Below, piece by piece: positions 24,301 to 39,300 of a stretch of 64,000 nucleotides of DNA (the stretch's first letter is position 1; the number at the start of each line of letters is the position of its first letter). Made by a program: the position numbers and the translations under genes. This DNA is from Triplophysa rosa (taxonomy: Eukaryota > Chordata > Actinopteri > Cypriniformes > Nemacheilidae), in NCBI RefSeq assembly GCF_024868665.1, contig NC_079898.1:4444149-4508148 (forward strand), read 5' to 3'. A model generated the notes under the pieces. It was given only the letters and a program-made list of their open reading frames with translations. It searched no databases and was not told the DNA's origin.

Positions 24301-27300
24301 GGGCGGCCAATTTGAGCGTTGCATTCCTCCCCATTCATTTCAATGGCAGTGACGCATCTTGTTAATATTAATATATTTGGCTATATACAGTATTTAAATG
24401 GATAGTCCACGGCAAACACACTGTAAAGAGTATTTTAGTGTGCATTATTGATGAATTCAGACCAATTCAAAACCAAGTACATAACCAAACATTCTCAAAA
24501 TCTGTTGGGTTTCAGTATTTGTCTTTAAAGAATCTGGTTCTCAATCACAATGTGGAAGTGACCTTAACTAACCATAGACTCTTGAATCAGATCCTCCAGC
24601 CGATGTAAACTGCTGGTTCGGTCACATCCATACTTCCTGTGAATGGCATCTTGGAGACTCTTAAGGTAATCCAGAGACTCTTTGGCATCGTTGAAAAACT
24701 AAAGAATAACAAAATGGGTTTGATATAAACAGTCAGCAAAATGTATGACGGAAATATGTGTGTAATGTAAACGTAACTGACGTCAAAGTAAACAGCGTTG
24801 TCTTTCAGATGTTGCTCCACACAGTGACACAGCTGCAGTATCCAGCTCCATTGAGTCTGCATGGCCGCTCTATATGCCTGAGGATAGTCCAGAGGTCAAA
24901 ATAAATGTGATCATTGTTTGTTTTTATTATTATTTACTCAACTTTATGTAATTTCAAACCCATATGTTCTCGATTTAACTCAAAAGGAGGAGCCCGTACT
25001 GTACCTCAATGGTCAGTCTGGCAGGATGATTCTCCAAAAGCAGGTTTTCTGCTTTCTCCTGGACTGACCTTATCACCTCTTCCTTATCATCCAGTTCTCT
25101 CATGAGATCCTGCAGAAAAACACAGGCAATATGAGGAATTCATGTCTTGGCACAAGACTTGACTGTGACATGCAGAGACAAGTCAAGGTTATTTAAAACT
25201 TCACTAGTTAACATCAAATCCTCATCATGATTGATGTCTACAGTGCTGGCACATTTAAAGGCTGTATTGACAGCTTCAAAAGGAGAGGACGTGTTAACGT
25301 CTGTCAAAAACGTGTCCCCTCAAACCACTTTAAAGCTTTGTCTTTATTAAGCTCATGTAGATTTAGAGTCATTACTAGGGATGGGTACCGAAACCCGGTA
25401 TTAAACGGGCACCAGGGCAAAATTATGAAAGACCGGAGCATCGATAAGCTCCGCCCTTATCGGTTCTGATTTCGGTCCTCGGGAAAACAAATCGTATATG
25501 TCGTTGCTACATTAAAGTTATCTCAACAATAGTTTCTAATTTTCAATAACACCAAGAATTTAGTCTTTGGCGCAAGCATATTCGTTATTCCCAGCAGAGC
25601 GCGCGAGGCGGCACGTCACGTGTCTCTCGCGCAGTTTGTGTCTACACAACGCGCACACACGAACACGAACAGCCACACAGAAGAAAGACGCTCTTAATTC
25701 GCGACGATGGCGGAGAGAACTAAACGTTCAAAAGTGTGGTTACACTTCACCAAAGTTGATGCCGACAGTGACAATGCTCGTAGCCACAAGTGCAACAAAA
25801 CCTTTGCTTGTAGGGGTGGAAACACAAGTAATCTGTCAAAGCACCTGTCAAAAGTGCATCATGTACAGACAGAGAGATGCACTGTTTTTGACTGCTTAGC
25901 CCTTACTTATGCCCCATCTACGTCAGGTATATAGCGTATGCTGAATGCTAACAGACGTTACTTGAACTCTGACATTCGTTATATAATAATATGCTAATGC
26001 CATTCACCCTATTTAAAACAACTGTAAATTCGATCTAACTGGTTTCCATAACCTTACATTAAAACTATGCTAATTCCACATGGGTGAAAGGAAATTACAC
26101 ATTTAATCCATTTTCTATTAGTTAACTACTTAAAAAAATAAATCAGCCTATATGTGTAATCATTTATTATTACACTGAGAACTGAAATAATTCAGTGCAG
26201 TATACACAAAATAAACATGTACAAATACATAACTATTTAGAGTCAAATTAAATTACCCTTTAGAAAAAAAATATGACTAAGGAACTTATGAAAATGAAGA
26301 ATTTATTTTGTTGTCAATTGTTTATTTTATTTATTTTGAATGATTTATTTATTGTTAATTATGTTAATTCAAATAAAGCAATGTTAATTCTGTTCCTAAT
26401 TTGTTTCTTTTTATATCAAAAAGTACCGATAAGAATACCGTTAAAGTACCGGACCGATAAGCAGTAAGGATAAGAGTAGTAATACCGTTAAAATCTTAAT
26501 GACACCCATCCCTAGTCATTACTGAAGAATAATTAACATGAATAAATAATAATTATTTAATAATTTTATTGAATAAAAGCCTGTGTTCAGTAAACCTCCA
26601 AGTAACACGATATTTACCAAATATTATTCATCAAATTACCAGCTAAAGCTGAGTGATGAAGAGCTACATTTTTTTATGTTTAGTGCAGATGTTTAAAAAA
26701 TGTGTTTCCAAAACATCCAAAACACAATTTATTATTCATTTGATTTAATAATATCAAGTGTACTATTTGTAAAGAAAATAAATAATAAGAGCACCATTTA
26801 ACTAAGTGAGTACTCAATGGAAGATGGGTGAAAATTTCATACTTTAAGTGGCCAAGGCCTTTATATGAGTTAAAGAGGGGTGACTTTATTATATAAAGAT
26901 ATGAAAATGTAATCTGGGTACCGTGATCTTCTTTGTAATTCGAGTATTCTTTGATTTAAGATATTCAAAGATGTAGAAATTAACATATGAATGTTTGTAC
27001 CTACCACTGTATGAATGGCATTAAATAAACTATCATACCCTAAAAAAAGTGTACTATTTGAATAAAAAGCGAAATAATCTTAATAACAATACAGCTATGA
27101 CCAGGATAATTACCACATTATTTTCATACAATATAATAATTTTATATTTTTAAAGCATTCACTTCTGAGAGAGTGCAATCAATCAAATCACTCACTGAAA
27201 CATGACTGATTCATTGAAATAAATCTACAAGAATTTTAAACAAAATATTGAACACATCAAACATGGGCAGTGTGAAACCAACCCGGTGATCACACCTAGA

Positions 27301-30300
27301 ATGCATTTTCAAATGGACCAGCGTGTCTGTTACACTCTTCGGCGTGATACTGGGTTGGTAAACCGATGTGGCTGGACTTACTGAATGGTAATCCCTCTTT
27401 CGTGAGATGTTACTGTTCCGCTCACTCCAGTCGAAAGCCACTTCTTCTTCCTCTTTCTCATTGAGCCAGATCAGCTCCTGCGTGGCGCGCGATACAAAGT
27501 CGTACAAGCTGTCGAGATGTCTCTGCCTCTCGATAGAGGATTTCTGAAAACAAATGAAGAAACTGAGACACACAGAAGCGGTAGAAAATGTGAAGTCTGA
27601 AGACACATCTACAGTACACAGTTACTGTACCAGCAGTCTGGAGTACTGGCTCTCTAACTTGTTCAACTTCACTGAGTAACTGTGTTTCAACTGCGCCGTC
27701 ATCTGAATCTGTGAGAATAGCACAAGGGTAAAGAAGATACATTCAGTTTTGACCACTTGAATGGAAAATTCACTTCTTAGGTTTTCATGCTTTTCTTATT
27801 ATACTTTTGGTCTTTTATAGAGCTTTCCAGAGCCTTTATGACGGCTTTACATCTACTAAACTGTAATTACTAGCAGGTGTAATTCCAACATTGTCCTGTA
27901 GAGATTACAGAAGTAATGTCTGAGTAGAAAAACAACCAAAGTCTAACGTCTATCCAATTGGCGGTGATGCCTGTTACCATAGATACAGTTACTATACAGA
28001 CTTTGTCACGACTTTAAAATGTAAGTTCAGATATGTAAATCCTCTTGTGTATGTCTTCTCAGATATGAGGCAGAATATGTTCTGCTTCTATCCAGTTCTC
28101 CCCATTTGCGTTTTTGTTTCGATCCCCGACTGCACAGTATGATCATTTTCTGTCATTTTTCATAACGGCATAATTAATTATGATTGACAGCAAAAATCAC
28201 AAAGCAACAATAACCTGCACTCACTTTATAAGCAAATTGTGAGTATTCTATATACTGTATTCTATAGCAGTGCAAATGGTGTACATAGGTGGCAAACGCT
28301 TACTGTACATTGTTTGGAACAACACGAGTAAACGATGACAGCATTTTCATTTTTTTTAAATATCAAAATATGCAATGTATTACCTCACTCATTTTGGCTT
28401 CTTTAATGCTCATCTGGAACTCTTCGATGGCTTTGTGCATGTCCTTATGGTTGTCTAAATTTGATTCAACACTCGGCAGATCGGATCCCCACTCCGCCTG
28501 ATCCAGCTGAACCTTTCATACACCAAAACAAAAATCTTTTAAAACAGCATCGTGATTTTCTCACTTTACACTACCAGATTTTTTAAGCAGTCTTGTCTTC
28601 CAGTAAAAGTCTCTGAATAACAGAGCACTGTAAATTCTTTTAAGCGTAAACCTCTCAAAACTGTATCGGTAATGTACACTTAACTATTTGCCAATTGATA
28701 ATGAAAAAGAAAAATGTTTAATAAATTATCTCATCTTAAGATAATATTTAATTCATATAGTTAAACATTTAAATATTTCCTCTGCAATAAAACAGGATAA
28801 ATATACAGATGAAGAAAAGTACAGTATGTCTTACAGGTGTTATGACAGAAAGGACGATTGAAGAGACTCACCTGCATTTCCTCCACCCAGTTAAGCAGAT
28901 CCTGCACAAACTTCATATTGACTTCATCCTCTGTCAGGTTTGGATCCATGAAAGATGACTTGAGCATGGGCTTGCGGATCTGCATGTGTTTGAACTGCTG
29001 AAAGACAGCGGGCTCCATTCCTCCTCTGCCTCTACCGTTGAGGAAAGCTTGAACCGAGGCGGGCTGCATGCCCGGGGTCAGTGCAGGGCTGTGGCCGCTG
29101 CCCATCGTGACCAGGCCTCCATGTGTGAGCGCTGGAGTCAGGGCGGGAGAAAGTCCAGCGCTGAAGTTTTGTGAAAAGCCAGAGTTCAGGCTCTGCGTGA
29201 TGCCAGAGATCATCAACTTGGTCTGTTCTGAGGTCAGTGTGCGTCCTTTATTATACACAGAGGAACACTCCGTCCTTAAAGCCAACAGCTCATCTCGGAC
29301 TTTTGACACCCTGAGGAACAAAGACAAAGTATGGTTACAAAACAAAATGTGACTGGCCACATCCAAAACAAGTGGTAGAAACAGACAAACACTCACTTGT
29401 GATCACACATTTTATATTTATACACTGTATATTTATATTTATGATGTTTGTACGCAAACCTTACATCAAGTTTTTAATGTTGTTTATGTGGTGTTTTAAT
29501 AGTGTATGCTTTAAGACAAACCATGTGCAAATTTTCTCCATAAAACTGCAGTTTACCAAAGACAGTTTAGAATACTGCAGTTTGAAACTGCTCAGACGTC
29601 ATACGTCATAAACCTGTAACCAATCGCATCAACTCATTTGACCCCTGTGGATCAGCAGTTTAAGGCATAAATATGCAAAGATGGCACAAAGATTCACGCT
29701 AAAATAATCACTGCACTGCTGTGTCAGCTCTCAGTTTCACTTTCAGTTTAAGCAGCATCTGAAACTGCCGAGTGTGATTGAGTGGAGGTGGGGCTAATTT
29801 GCATATTCATGTATCTGCGGATACTCAATGAATCTGAGGTTTAGAGTTACATTCAAGCTATTTTAAGGCAGGTAAAATATTTTCACAGAAAAAAAACGTA
29901 ATTTTGATGGTCAACGATTAGTTTTAAGGGATAAAATTATCGACCACAGGGGAACTTTAAACAGTCTACAGTTGGAAAAATGAAAATTGTAGCATTTTAG
30001 TATTAATGCAATAAACTTATTTAAGAATGCCTGAACCAAAGTTATGAATATGAGTTATGATCTACTGCAAGTGTCTATGAATTAAAATGGATTACCTTTG
30101 AACAAGTTGATCAGCCAAGTAGAATTTGCCATCCAGTAGCAGTTGAATATCCACCACTTGCTGTCTTAACAGATTCTCACACTCCAGCAGGTAACCAGCA
30201 ATCTCGGCTTCATTCTGAAACTGAATCCCTGATTCCAACCGCTTGGCATCCTACAGGAGATTTTAACAATGTCATTATAATAAAACATCTGTGTATGCTT

Positions 30301-33300
30301 TGCACAGCAAAAGAAAAACTTTTCTTTTTCATTGACTTTGCATGAACGTTTTTGAAAATCTTCAAAAAAGATATATATTTTCAAAAGCTAAGAAACAGTT
30401 TTAAACCCTAAACAAAACAAAAAGGAACTTAATATCCTATGCAGGTTTGCTTCTTAAGTAAATATATCTTTATATTTTTAAATGCTAAACATATCCTACC
30501 GACTGCAGAGCCGTCCTCGCTAGGGCTAATTTGTCCTCTCCTGTTATGCAGTCTCGCTGGACTCGGTTTGCAACTTGTTGTAGCATCTCAAGTCTATAAC
30601 AACAAAACACAGATCATCATAATCAAAACACAACTGCGGTCAAACCAAACATCAAATCGTACAGAAGTCCAGTACAAAAACCACGTGTCATCTTCAGCTT
30701 GTCCCCAGAGTCCAGTGTGTGGATCTCACCTGGGTCCATACACGGAGTTGTAATTGAGATAAAGTGGCGTGCTCGTGAACGGCTCGTGGACACCCGAGAG
30801 CAGGTTTTCAGCCGAGCCCAGGCTGGTCAGAGTGCTGTCACTCACTGATGACGTACTACTGCCGTAAACCAGGTTGCTGTGCATCATAACAGACTAACAA
30901 TGTCTTCGGCTGACCCAGAGAATGGCATTTACCACCCCTCCATCAGCAACAGAGACCCCACCGGCCATCGACAATGCCCGCAGACACCCGCACACACACA
31001 CGCCTTCTGAGACGGCACGCTTTCAGTGCCTGTTATTTATATTTATAGGCTCATAATGGAGGCGGGACAGCCAGCCCCCGATATTATTACCCCCAGGTAT
31101 AACGCTGAGCGTTCCTTTCATTTAAGACAGATGATCCAGCACAGGTTCAGACAGTTATGCTTAAAGAACACACATTCCTCGTCCTGTGAGTATTTACACA
31201 TCATCTAATGAAAGTGTATGTAAACATTAACAGGATGAGTTTATTGCAAAATGTCCGTATATTTCCACAGTAGGTGCTTTCCGACATCAACTTTCCCCAG
31301 AAATATTATCATTAGGTGTGTGCACACCTTCATTCTGTTGTCAATTGTAATCCCAAAACTAATATCAGGTGCTAGGCAATATAGCTAAAACAACTAAAAA
31401 AATGCAATATTTTCTCAATATTTGTAGTCCTTTCATAATATTGAATATATCGTGATACTGCATATGGCAAAAAAATTACATTTTAAAACATTTTAATAGG
31501 TAAAATTCTGTAAACTCTAAAATGAACTTAATTCAATTAAGGAAAACTTTTCCATGGTAATTTATATTTTTTATAAATACAGTAACATAGGATGAGCCAG
31601 TAAGAAGAGATAATGGTTGTGATCATTCAGCATCAGCACAACTCTTTAGCACAATGGTCACTACACAAATCAACTACAGTATAACCAAAGATATTAATAT
31701 TAACAAGATGCTCCACTGCCGTTACAATGAATGGCGAGAAATGCAACGCTCAATATGGCCACTCTAGCAAAGGAAGTCCCGCCTTCCAGTAAAATGAGCC
31801 AATCGTCAATCAGTAAAGACTGACAATTCTCTGGGGCGGGGCTCTCATGAGGCGCTTGCCAGCCTGTGCGCAGGCGCAGTAGATGAGGCGACATGGTGAC
31901 AAGGTGATTTTTAGCGCAATTTAAGCTTAGCAAACCAAAGTTATGATACAGTTCATGTCATGTTTAACTATTGATTAGAAATATGCTGTTTAATTGTGAT
32001 TTTGCCAGCGATTTTAGAAATATTCAAGTAGATAGGACTGTGGTCTTGCTATGGCGTAAATAGCTGCCCAGAGGCGTTGCCAACATGGCCACCGAGTGGC
32101 AAGACTTCCATAAACAGACTTTGCTATAACGGAAACTCTTTCGAATCTTAACATAAATGAACACTGCTGGGAACTCCAGATCTACTCCCAGTCATATCAA
32201 CAGAAATAATACATGTCTCAACACAAAATGTTAACTTCCTTTTTACAAATTAAAGTGGGAAAAAAAATTTCCCCCAAGAATTTTTTTTTCCCCCAAGAAT
32301 TGTGGGTCTTTTTTTGAGCACAGTAAAAATCCAGTTTAAAGTGTTTAGGGCATCCATTAGGAATGTGCATCATATTGTTTTGAATTAAGGATCAATGGAA
32401 TTTAAAGTGAAGTTGTAAACAGTTTAATTATAAGGAGGTAAAAGAACTTGTAGTATTCTAGACAGCTCAGCCTCTTGTCATCTTAAACCTTTATGACTTT
32501 CTTTCTTCCGCAGAACACAAAAGAAGATATTTTGAAGAAAGTTGGTAACCGAACAGCACTGGCCCCCATTCACTTCTATTGTATGGAGAAAAACCAATGC
32601 AAGTGAATGGGGGCCAGTTAAAAACATTCTTCAAAATATCTTCTTTTGTGTTCTGCGGAAGAAAGAAAGTCAAACAGGTTTGAAATGACAAGAGGGTTTG
32701 TTTTTTGATGACCCAACATAGTAACTATGTCACCACTATATGGCCAAAGGTATGAGGACACTCCCTTTCGAATAACAGGTTTGGCTATTTCAGTAATTCC
32801 ATTGAAAACATGTTGTAATGCTACATGATATAAAAACATAGTAGAGAATTGTGTTCTTCCAACAAAACGGCAACAGTTTGGAGAGGATGTTTTCTGTTTC
32901 TACATGACAGTGTCCCTGTGAACATGCTTTCCATTCACACACCGGAGCATCAGTAAGGTGCAAAATGGGATTCAAGGATCCTCTCCAAACTGCTGCAACA
33001 AAGCTAAAAGCGTTACAATAAAAAATGAATTTATTGATTTAGTTCAAATTCAAATGAAAAATAACATGACATTCTCATCTCAGGCTTCTACAATCTCTAT
33101 ACACATTCTATAAAATGCATCAGATGAGCACAGCCACATTTTTTCATTAAATCATACCTCTCCACCTCGGGCCTCAGGCTCTTCTCTCTCTCCAGCATGG
33201 CCACGATCAGCTTTCCCCATTCCTTCTCCACATCATTAGGATGAAAGCCTTGAGGGAGCTGAATGCGTCCAAACTCGATCCACATCTACAGTACGTGCCA

Positions 33301-36300
33301 ACATAAAGCATACAATTTCACACGTGTATAGGACATTTATACAGCGCAAGTAACAAATTACAGATGCAAACCTCTAGCATTTTGTATAGATGTTTGATTT
33401 TGGTCTTTTCATTCTCTTTAGGTGGAATTTCCTTCTCTTTAAACTGAAGATATTGTGTATAAAGTGCCTGTAAAAGGAAAGAGAATGGGTCAAAGCAAAA
33501 TCAAGAGTGAAGTCATAATATAAACATTAACAGAAGAGTCACAGTCATGGGTCTGGCTTACAGAACTAATTCAATGTCACCACAAGTCATTGCTCCAGAT
33601 TTATCTGCCTTTGGTTAAAAACTAAAGCTTGTTCACCAAAAACCCATTCATTAGGGTGAATCTTTTATGACACCTGTCAGGATCATCTCTACAGAAGGTC
33701 ATATTTCAAAACCAACATCAAACTAAATGCTTTGTCTTGGACTGATTTGTGACATACTGTAGCTATTTCTCATCACCATTACGGCAAAAAAGCACACCTC
33801 TAAGTATACGTCACAGTAATTTACTGTTGTACTGAATTTCATTCAGCGTGACAGGCTATAATTCATCGAAACGATTTCCTTTTTAAACATTTTACAAATT
33901 CTTGTAAAATGATCTTAAATGCCGTTTTTATCACCAATAAAAACGTAAATAGCTACATGACATATTCCTACTCTTAATGTGAAATTTGTCAGAAATACAA
34001 TTCCTGTCAACATGAACAGTCAAAATCTAAAAGCACTTGCTTTCCCTTACACCTTTATATAAAATAAAACATCACACGCATGATGTTCACATGTTCAGGG
34101 TTAACTATCCTCTAAATACAACATGATGATTATCATTGAGAAGAATTTTTTGTTGTTGTTGCAATGACGAAAATTTGGGGTAAAACTGTCACAAAAAAAT
34201 AATGCCAAGATGCAAATAAACCAGGAAGCATCGTACAGTATTTCATTTCAGAATTTGTTTGTTAATACTGGGTGAATATGCTTCTCCCACTCATTGTGTA
34301 CAACAGCATGAAGATTTGAGACGTCTCACCTTTAGTTCAGCAGGATTGCTGGGAAAGTTTCTGTCCATCATGACAGTCGCATTGTGTTTGATCCACTGGC
34401 TGAGATACTTCACCATGTTCTGATATTCAACCCATTTAATATCCACATCCTGTGCCACAAATAACATACATCATCTCAAGGTCTGTATAGTTCAATGAAG
34501 CCTCAGTAAATAAAGCACTAGCACAGTCGTTCTAACACTTTTTGCTTTCATGAACTTGAATAATAAAGAGCATTTCATCAGCATACTGAGTGTGGTGAAA
34601 TATTTCCTATATTTCAGACAGTATGAAATGACTCCAAGAAATCAAGAGAATCCATTCAAACGTCCATCTTATTTTAATTCCTGCATAACATGCTTTTATC
34701 TCACTGCAAATGAAAACCAAGACTCTTGTGTAACACAACACACAATGTTTATTACAATCAAATAAACCAACTGAAACTCCACTATAGTCTTTGCACAATT
34801 GTTGAATAAATCCTTGAGATGATTGTTTGTCTCCTCAGAAAAGAGTCACAGGTAAAACAGCAGATGAGGGACAGGCTTTGTTAGTGCTGTCATTCTGACA
34901 CCTTCAGCTATCATCTCTACTTTTCTTGCCCATATGCTTTGACATTACATCTTAATTTGACAATTATTAAAAATCACATGCTTGTTGTTATTAGTTTGAT
35001 GTTTTTGTGTGTGTGACTCTGATCTGCGAAAATAGAACAGGTGTAAGGTGTCCAGCATGATGATTAATAAACACATGACGTAGACTAGATATGACATCTC
35101 TTGCTAGGCACTTTACACCCCAAAAAATAGAAATTGTCCCTCAATTTGAAAAAAGTACAGAAAATGCTTGAATGTATTGCCAATGCGAGCCTATAGATCC
35201 ATCATACAGCACCAGAAAAAATATTATCACAGACTTTGGAAAGTATAGCCGTAAGACATAACACGACTTAAACACAATCCCAAGAACAACCAGATGGGTT
35301 ACATAGCAGATATGGGATCATACTTACATTTGCATTGATGCCCTCCATTCCTTCCAGGACTTTTGGAAAGACATCGTATAACGTTGATACATAAGTAATG
35401 ACAGACTTCTCATCTGGAGATGACACGTCAACATCTGCCCAAAAATATGAAGGATTAGCATGCTAGTTTATAAACATATTTAATGACAAATACTGATTGT
35501 AGTACTGAATTTCCATGTTTAGTCTGTTGTGTTGACTGTGTGAAAAACTGGCCATCTCAAATGACCGCGAGGCACACTGTGAAATATATGTCAAATGTCT
35601 CATGTCTTATAAAATATTTTATTATTTCAAGTAAGCATGTAATAGTTCAGCAGGTCTGCTCCACATGTGGGTTTTGATGAATGCTTTATAAGTACCAGCT
35701 GACTGACTGTACTGTATCATCCCTTTCGTTTTGAACAAATCAGATCAGATACTCTTAAAGGTGAATCACTGCAGGGTCAGTGATTTGGTGGAGGGGTGTA
35801 AATCAGCATCCCATTCTTACCCCTCAAGTGGCAAATACAAGCAAGGCTAATAAAATTGCTGTCTAATGCCATTATTGGAAAAAATAGCATGTTCTTTTTA
35901 GTTAAAGCTACTTTTGTTAAATGCAGTCGAGACTGCCCGAAGCCCACCCTGTCACTGACCCTACCTAAAAATACACTGCAATACATTTCACTGGTTTAGA
36001 ACATACAATCAGAAACAACGACTATAATGATACCAAGAATATAAAACAAGCACTTTGTCCAGAGGTCGCGTTAAACAAAAATTCTGAAGGCCGTCCGTCA
36101 TTTTGATGGATTACAATGAGGGCGATTTGTAATTCCCCTTTATGTCAAGTTGGCAGCTTCCAATCATTTCCTTTCATCAGAACGTGATCGTAAGTGACCG
36201 GAGGAAAGAACGCATGTTTCCCATTCATTAGTCACAACGCCTCGCCCATTCATAAACAAGGCAATAGACTATGACGGCCCACCACCGTCTAATTTGTTTC

Positions 36301-39300
36301 GTAATTATTAATTTATGTCTGACAACAGAAACATTAAATATGTAAACGACTTCAACTTTATTGGGTATTCAGTTGTATTAAAACACAGTAATTTCAGAGA
36401 GTAAACGCATGTACACAGCGATGATGTCACAAATATGCTAATTAGCACGGAACATCACCTTGCACCACAGTGACGGGTAAAAATAGATTATAGCGGATTT
36501 TTTACGAGCGTGTCCGTCATTTCGACTTCGAATGAAAAAGTCTAGCGCAACCTCTGGTTTTGTCGTCACTATCTGCACAAAACAACAGAAGTTACAAAAA
36601 ATCAGAGTCATCAGAGTAAACTGATGTAACAACTGCTCTTCCTAAATGAACGTGAGAGATACCTAATGATTTGTATTCATATTCAGGAAATGTAAAAACC
36701 GAGAAATGCTTAAGTAGGATTTGTAACAAAATACCCATTAAATGATATGACAGTAGCAGCATATGAATATTTCATGCATATCAATGTGTCTTCTGAATGA
36801 CACGCAAAACATCTGCTCAGCATCTGATGTATCTGATGCCTTAGAAGTGAGAAAGTGTCGAGAAACTCACCCTCAGGGTCCAGCAGTCGGGCCACACCGA
36901 GCTGCTCGGCCACACCGAATGCTTGTTCTAAGTTTGATCTGCTACTCTGTGATGGTACTCTGCTTATATCCACCAGATCAGGCCTACATTAGGAGAGAAA
37001 GATGATTTTACAAACATTTTTAAAAACCTTTGCATAATAGGTATGTCATGGTTCTGCTTCCTTAGTCATGTTTTTCTTGGTCCTGTAGCAGAGTCATGGC
37101 AAAGTCTTTGGTTATGTGTGGAGAGAAACATATGATTGTCCTTTTGACAATAATATACGTTCTCTCCAGCGTCTCGTCTCTGTTCCCGCCATCTCGTTTC
37201 CTCGTTATCTTTCCCTGAGTGTTTTACTACCCACACCTGCCCTGTGTTAATTATCCCTCGTTTGTCTTTCCTATATATACCCTCTTGTTTCTTTGTCTTG
37301 TGTTCGTGGATTACGTTGTGTTTGTGGATGTACCGTGTCGTGTGCCTTGGACCTTGTGTGCTACGTTACACTGTGGATTACCTGTTGTGGATACCCTTGT
37401 CTTGTCTCGCATCGCTTTTCATTTAGACGTTGTGTCGCTAGTTTGTTTGGTTATTTTTTGCTCCCATGTGAGAAGTGTTTTGTTTTAGTTTGTTTTGTTA
37501 TCGTATCCGTTTTTCCCCATCGTGGGTTTTTGTTTCGTTTTTTGCGTTTAAATAAATATCCTTTTTTGTTAACCCCTTCACTGCCTGCCTGCGCTTGGGT
37601 TCTCTTGCACGCCAGCCGTGACAAGGTCAACATAAATTTGAACCACAACATCTGAATAAAAACACATGCAATAATAATATTCTGCATGACAATAATTAAC
37701 CACCATTAAGAAATTTAGCATTTATATTATTATTACAATTATGACATTCTTAAGAATAGGGATTACCACCGATGATGAGCAATGATTTCAATTAGAGTTT
37801 CACAATTCAAAACATAACTATCATAAAAAAAGGTCAATCTTACCCCTAAACTGTAAATTCTTTCTTGATTTTAGAGTAAAATGTAAACTGAACATGGTTT
37901 TTGACAGGTTTCGTGAGAATCATTACCTGCAGAAAATCTCCCCTGACTGACAGGAATAGCGATTGATAAAAATAACTCTGTACAAAGAAGCAAGTCTTCA
38001 GAATCTATGTCATGTGAAAACTGTGTCTTTGCTGAGGACAGTTATGTAAAATGAGATTTCGTCAAACTGTGAAGAACAGGTTATGACTCTGAGGCAAAAC
38101 TAGCTGATCATAGCAAAAATAGAAATAAGAAACACAAATGTCACTGTTTGTACACTAAAGCTCTGTCCGAGCTGACACACAGCATCTAGACAGCATGTTA
38201 AAGTCGACATCAAATGGTGTTCACGGCCCATTTCATTTCTGACACGGGATATTAAAATGAAAACATCTGTGGTCTTTATATGGCAGGTGATGGGAGGGGC
38301 TAAAAATAAGAGAACTTTTGACATCTGCTGAGAAGAAAATTCATTTGACTTATTATGGCATTTTCGTGTACACTTAAACAAAGCTGGGCTGTTACCTGTA
38401 CTTGTGTATAATAGCGTTGAACAGTCGTCCATCCCTCCACGAGGTTGTGAAGTTGTCACATCGGACACCAACATAGCCTTCAGTCATCTGCTTGGACCAC
38501 AGCAGAAGTCTCTCCTTGGCTGTCATATCCTCAGACTCTCCTGTGACGTGGATGTCTGAGATCTGCATGCATGAAAGACAAAATCCTTATAAATTACTAT
38601 TGCTTTTAACATGTTATAACAGTTACAAAAATAAAAGGATCTTATCTGTAATCCACTCAAATTCAACGTCCAAATAAGATTGAAATATTTGCCAGAAATC
38701 CATTTTGAAAATTTTTTTAAGCCTCTTTTAAAAAGTCTCTGTATGGTTTTAAATATTAAAATTATTTAACAAGACACAGCAAATATTTACTTACACACAT
38801 TTTTTTTCTGTATATGTTTTCATTGTTGGACACCAACTGAGTACACTGTAAAAAATCTTAGTACCAATTTCCCCTAGCTTTTTCTTGTTTACTCAACTTT
38901 TGATCAAGTAATTATCGCCACTAAATTTTAATTACAAAAAAAGACAAAACAAATAGTTGAACCAACTTAAAATAACTGGACAACAAGCAAATTTATGAGT
39001 TTACATTTACATGAGTAAATAGTTGAATTCACTCAACTATGGATTTAAGTCCACCCGACCCAAAATATTAAGTTTTCTTTTAATATTTTTATTACATTAT
39101 AAACACGCTCTAACATAAGTCTAATCAAGACCGACCAAAACATTGGTTCAGTAACTGCTCAAGCAATTTGTGTTGAATCCACTTTCAGGGGTAGGAGCAC
39201 GGGATCATGCACTTAGACCTCAATACCAGAAACACAAACGTCAATCATGCTGACAATCATAAAACATCATTCATTAAAAAACAACTCTAAATACAACAGG

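Noticed and set aside
35772..35965. Inverted repeat agggtcagtga / tcactgaccct
   Set aside because: Only about 11 bp match at the ends, with no target duplication; too weak to call an element.
37219..37687. Several overlapping frames rich in Cys, Phe and Leu
   Set aside because: All lie within the solo LTR; the same false frames recur in LTR copies 1 and 3.
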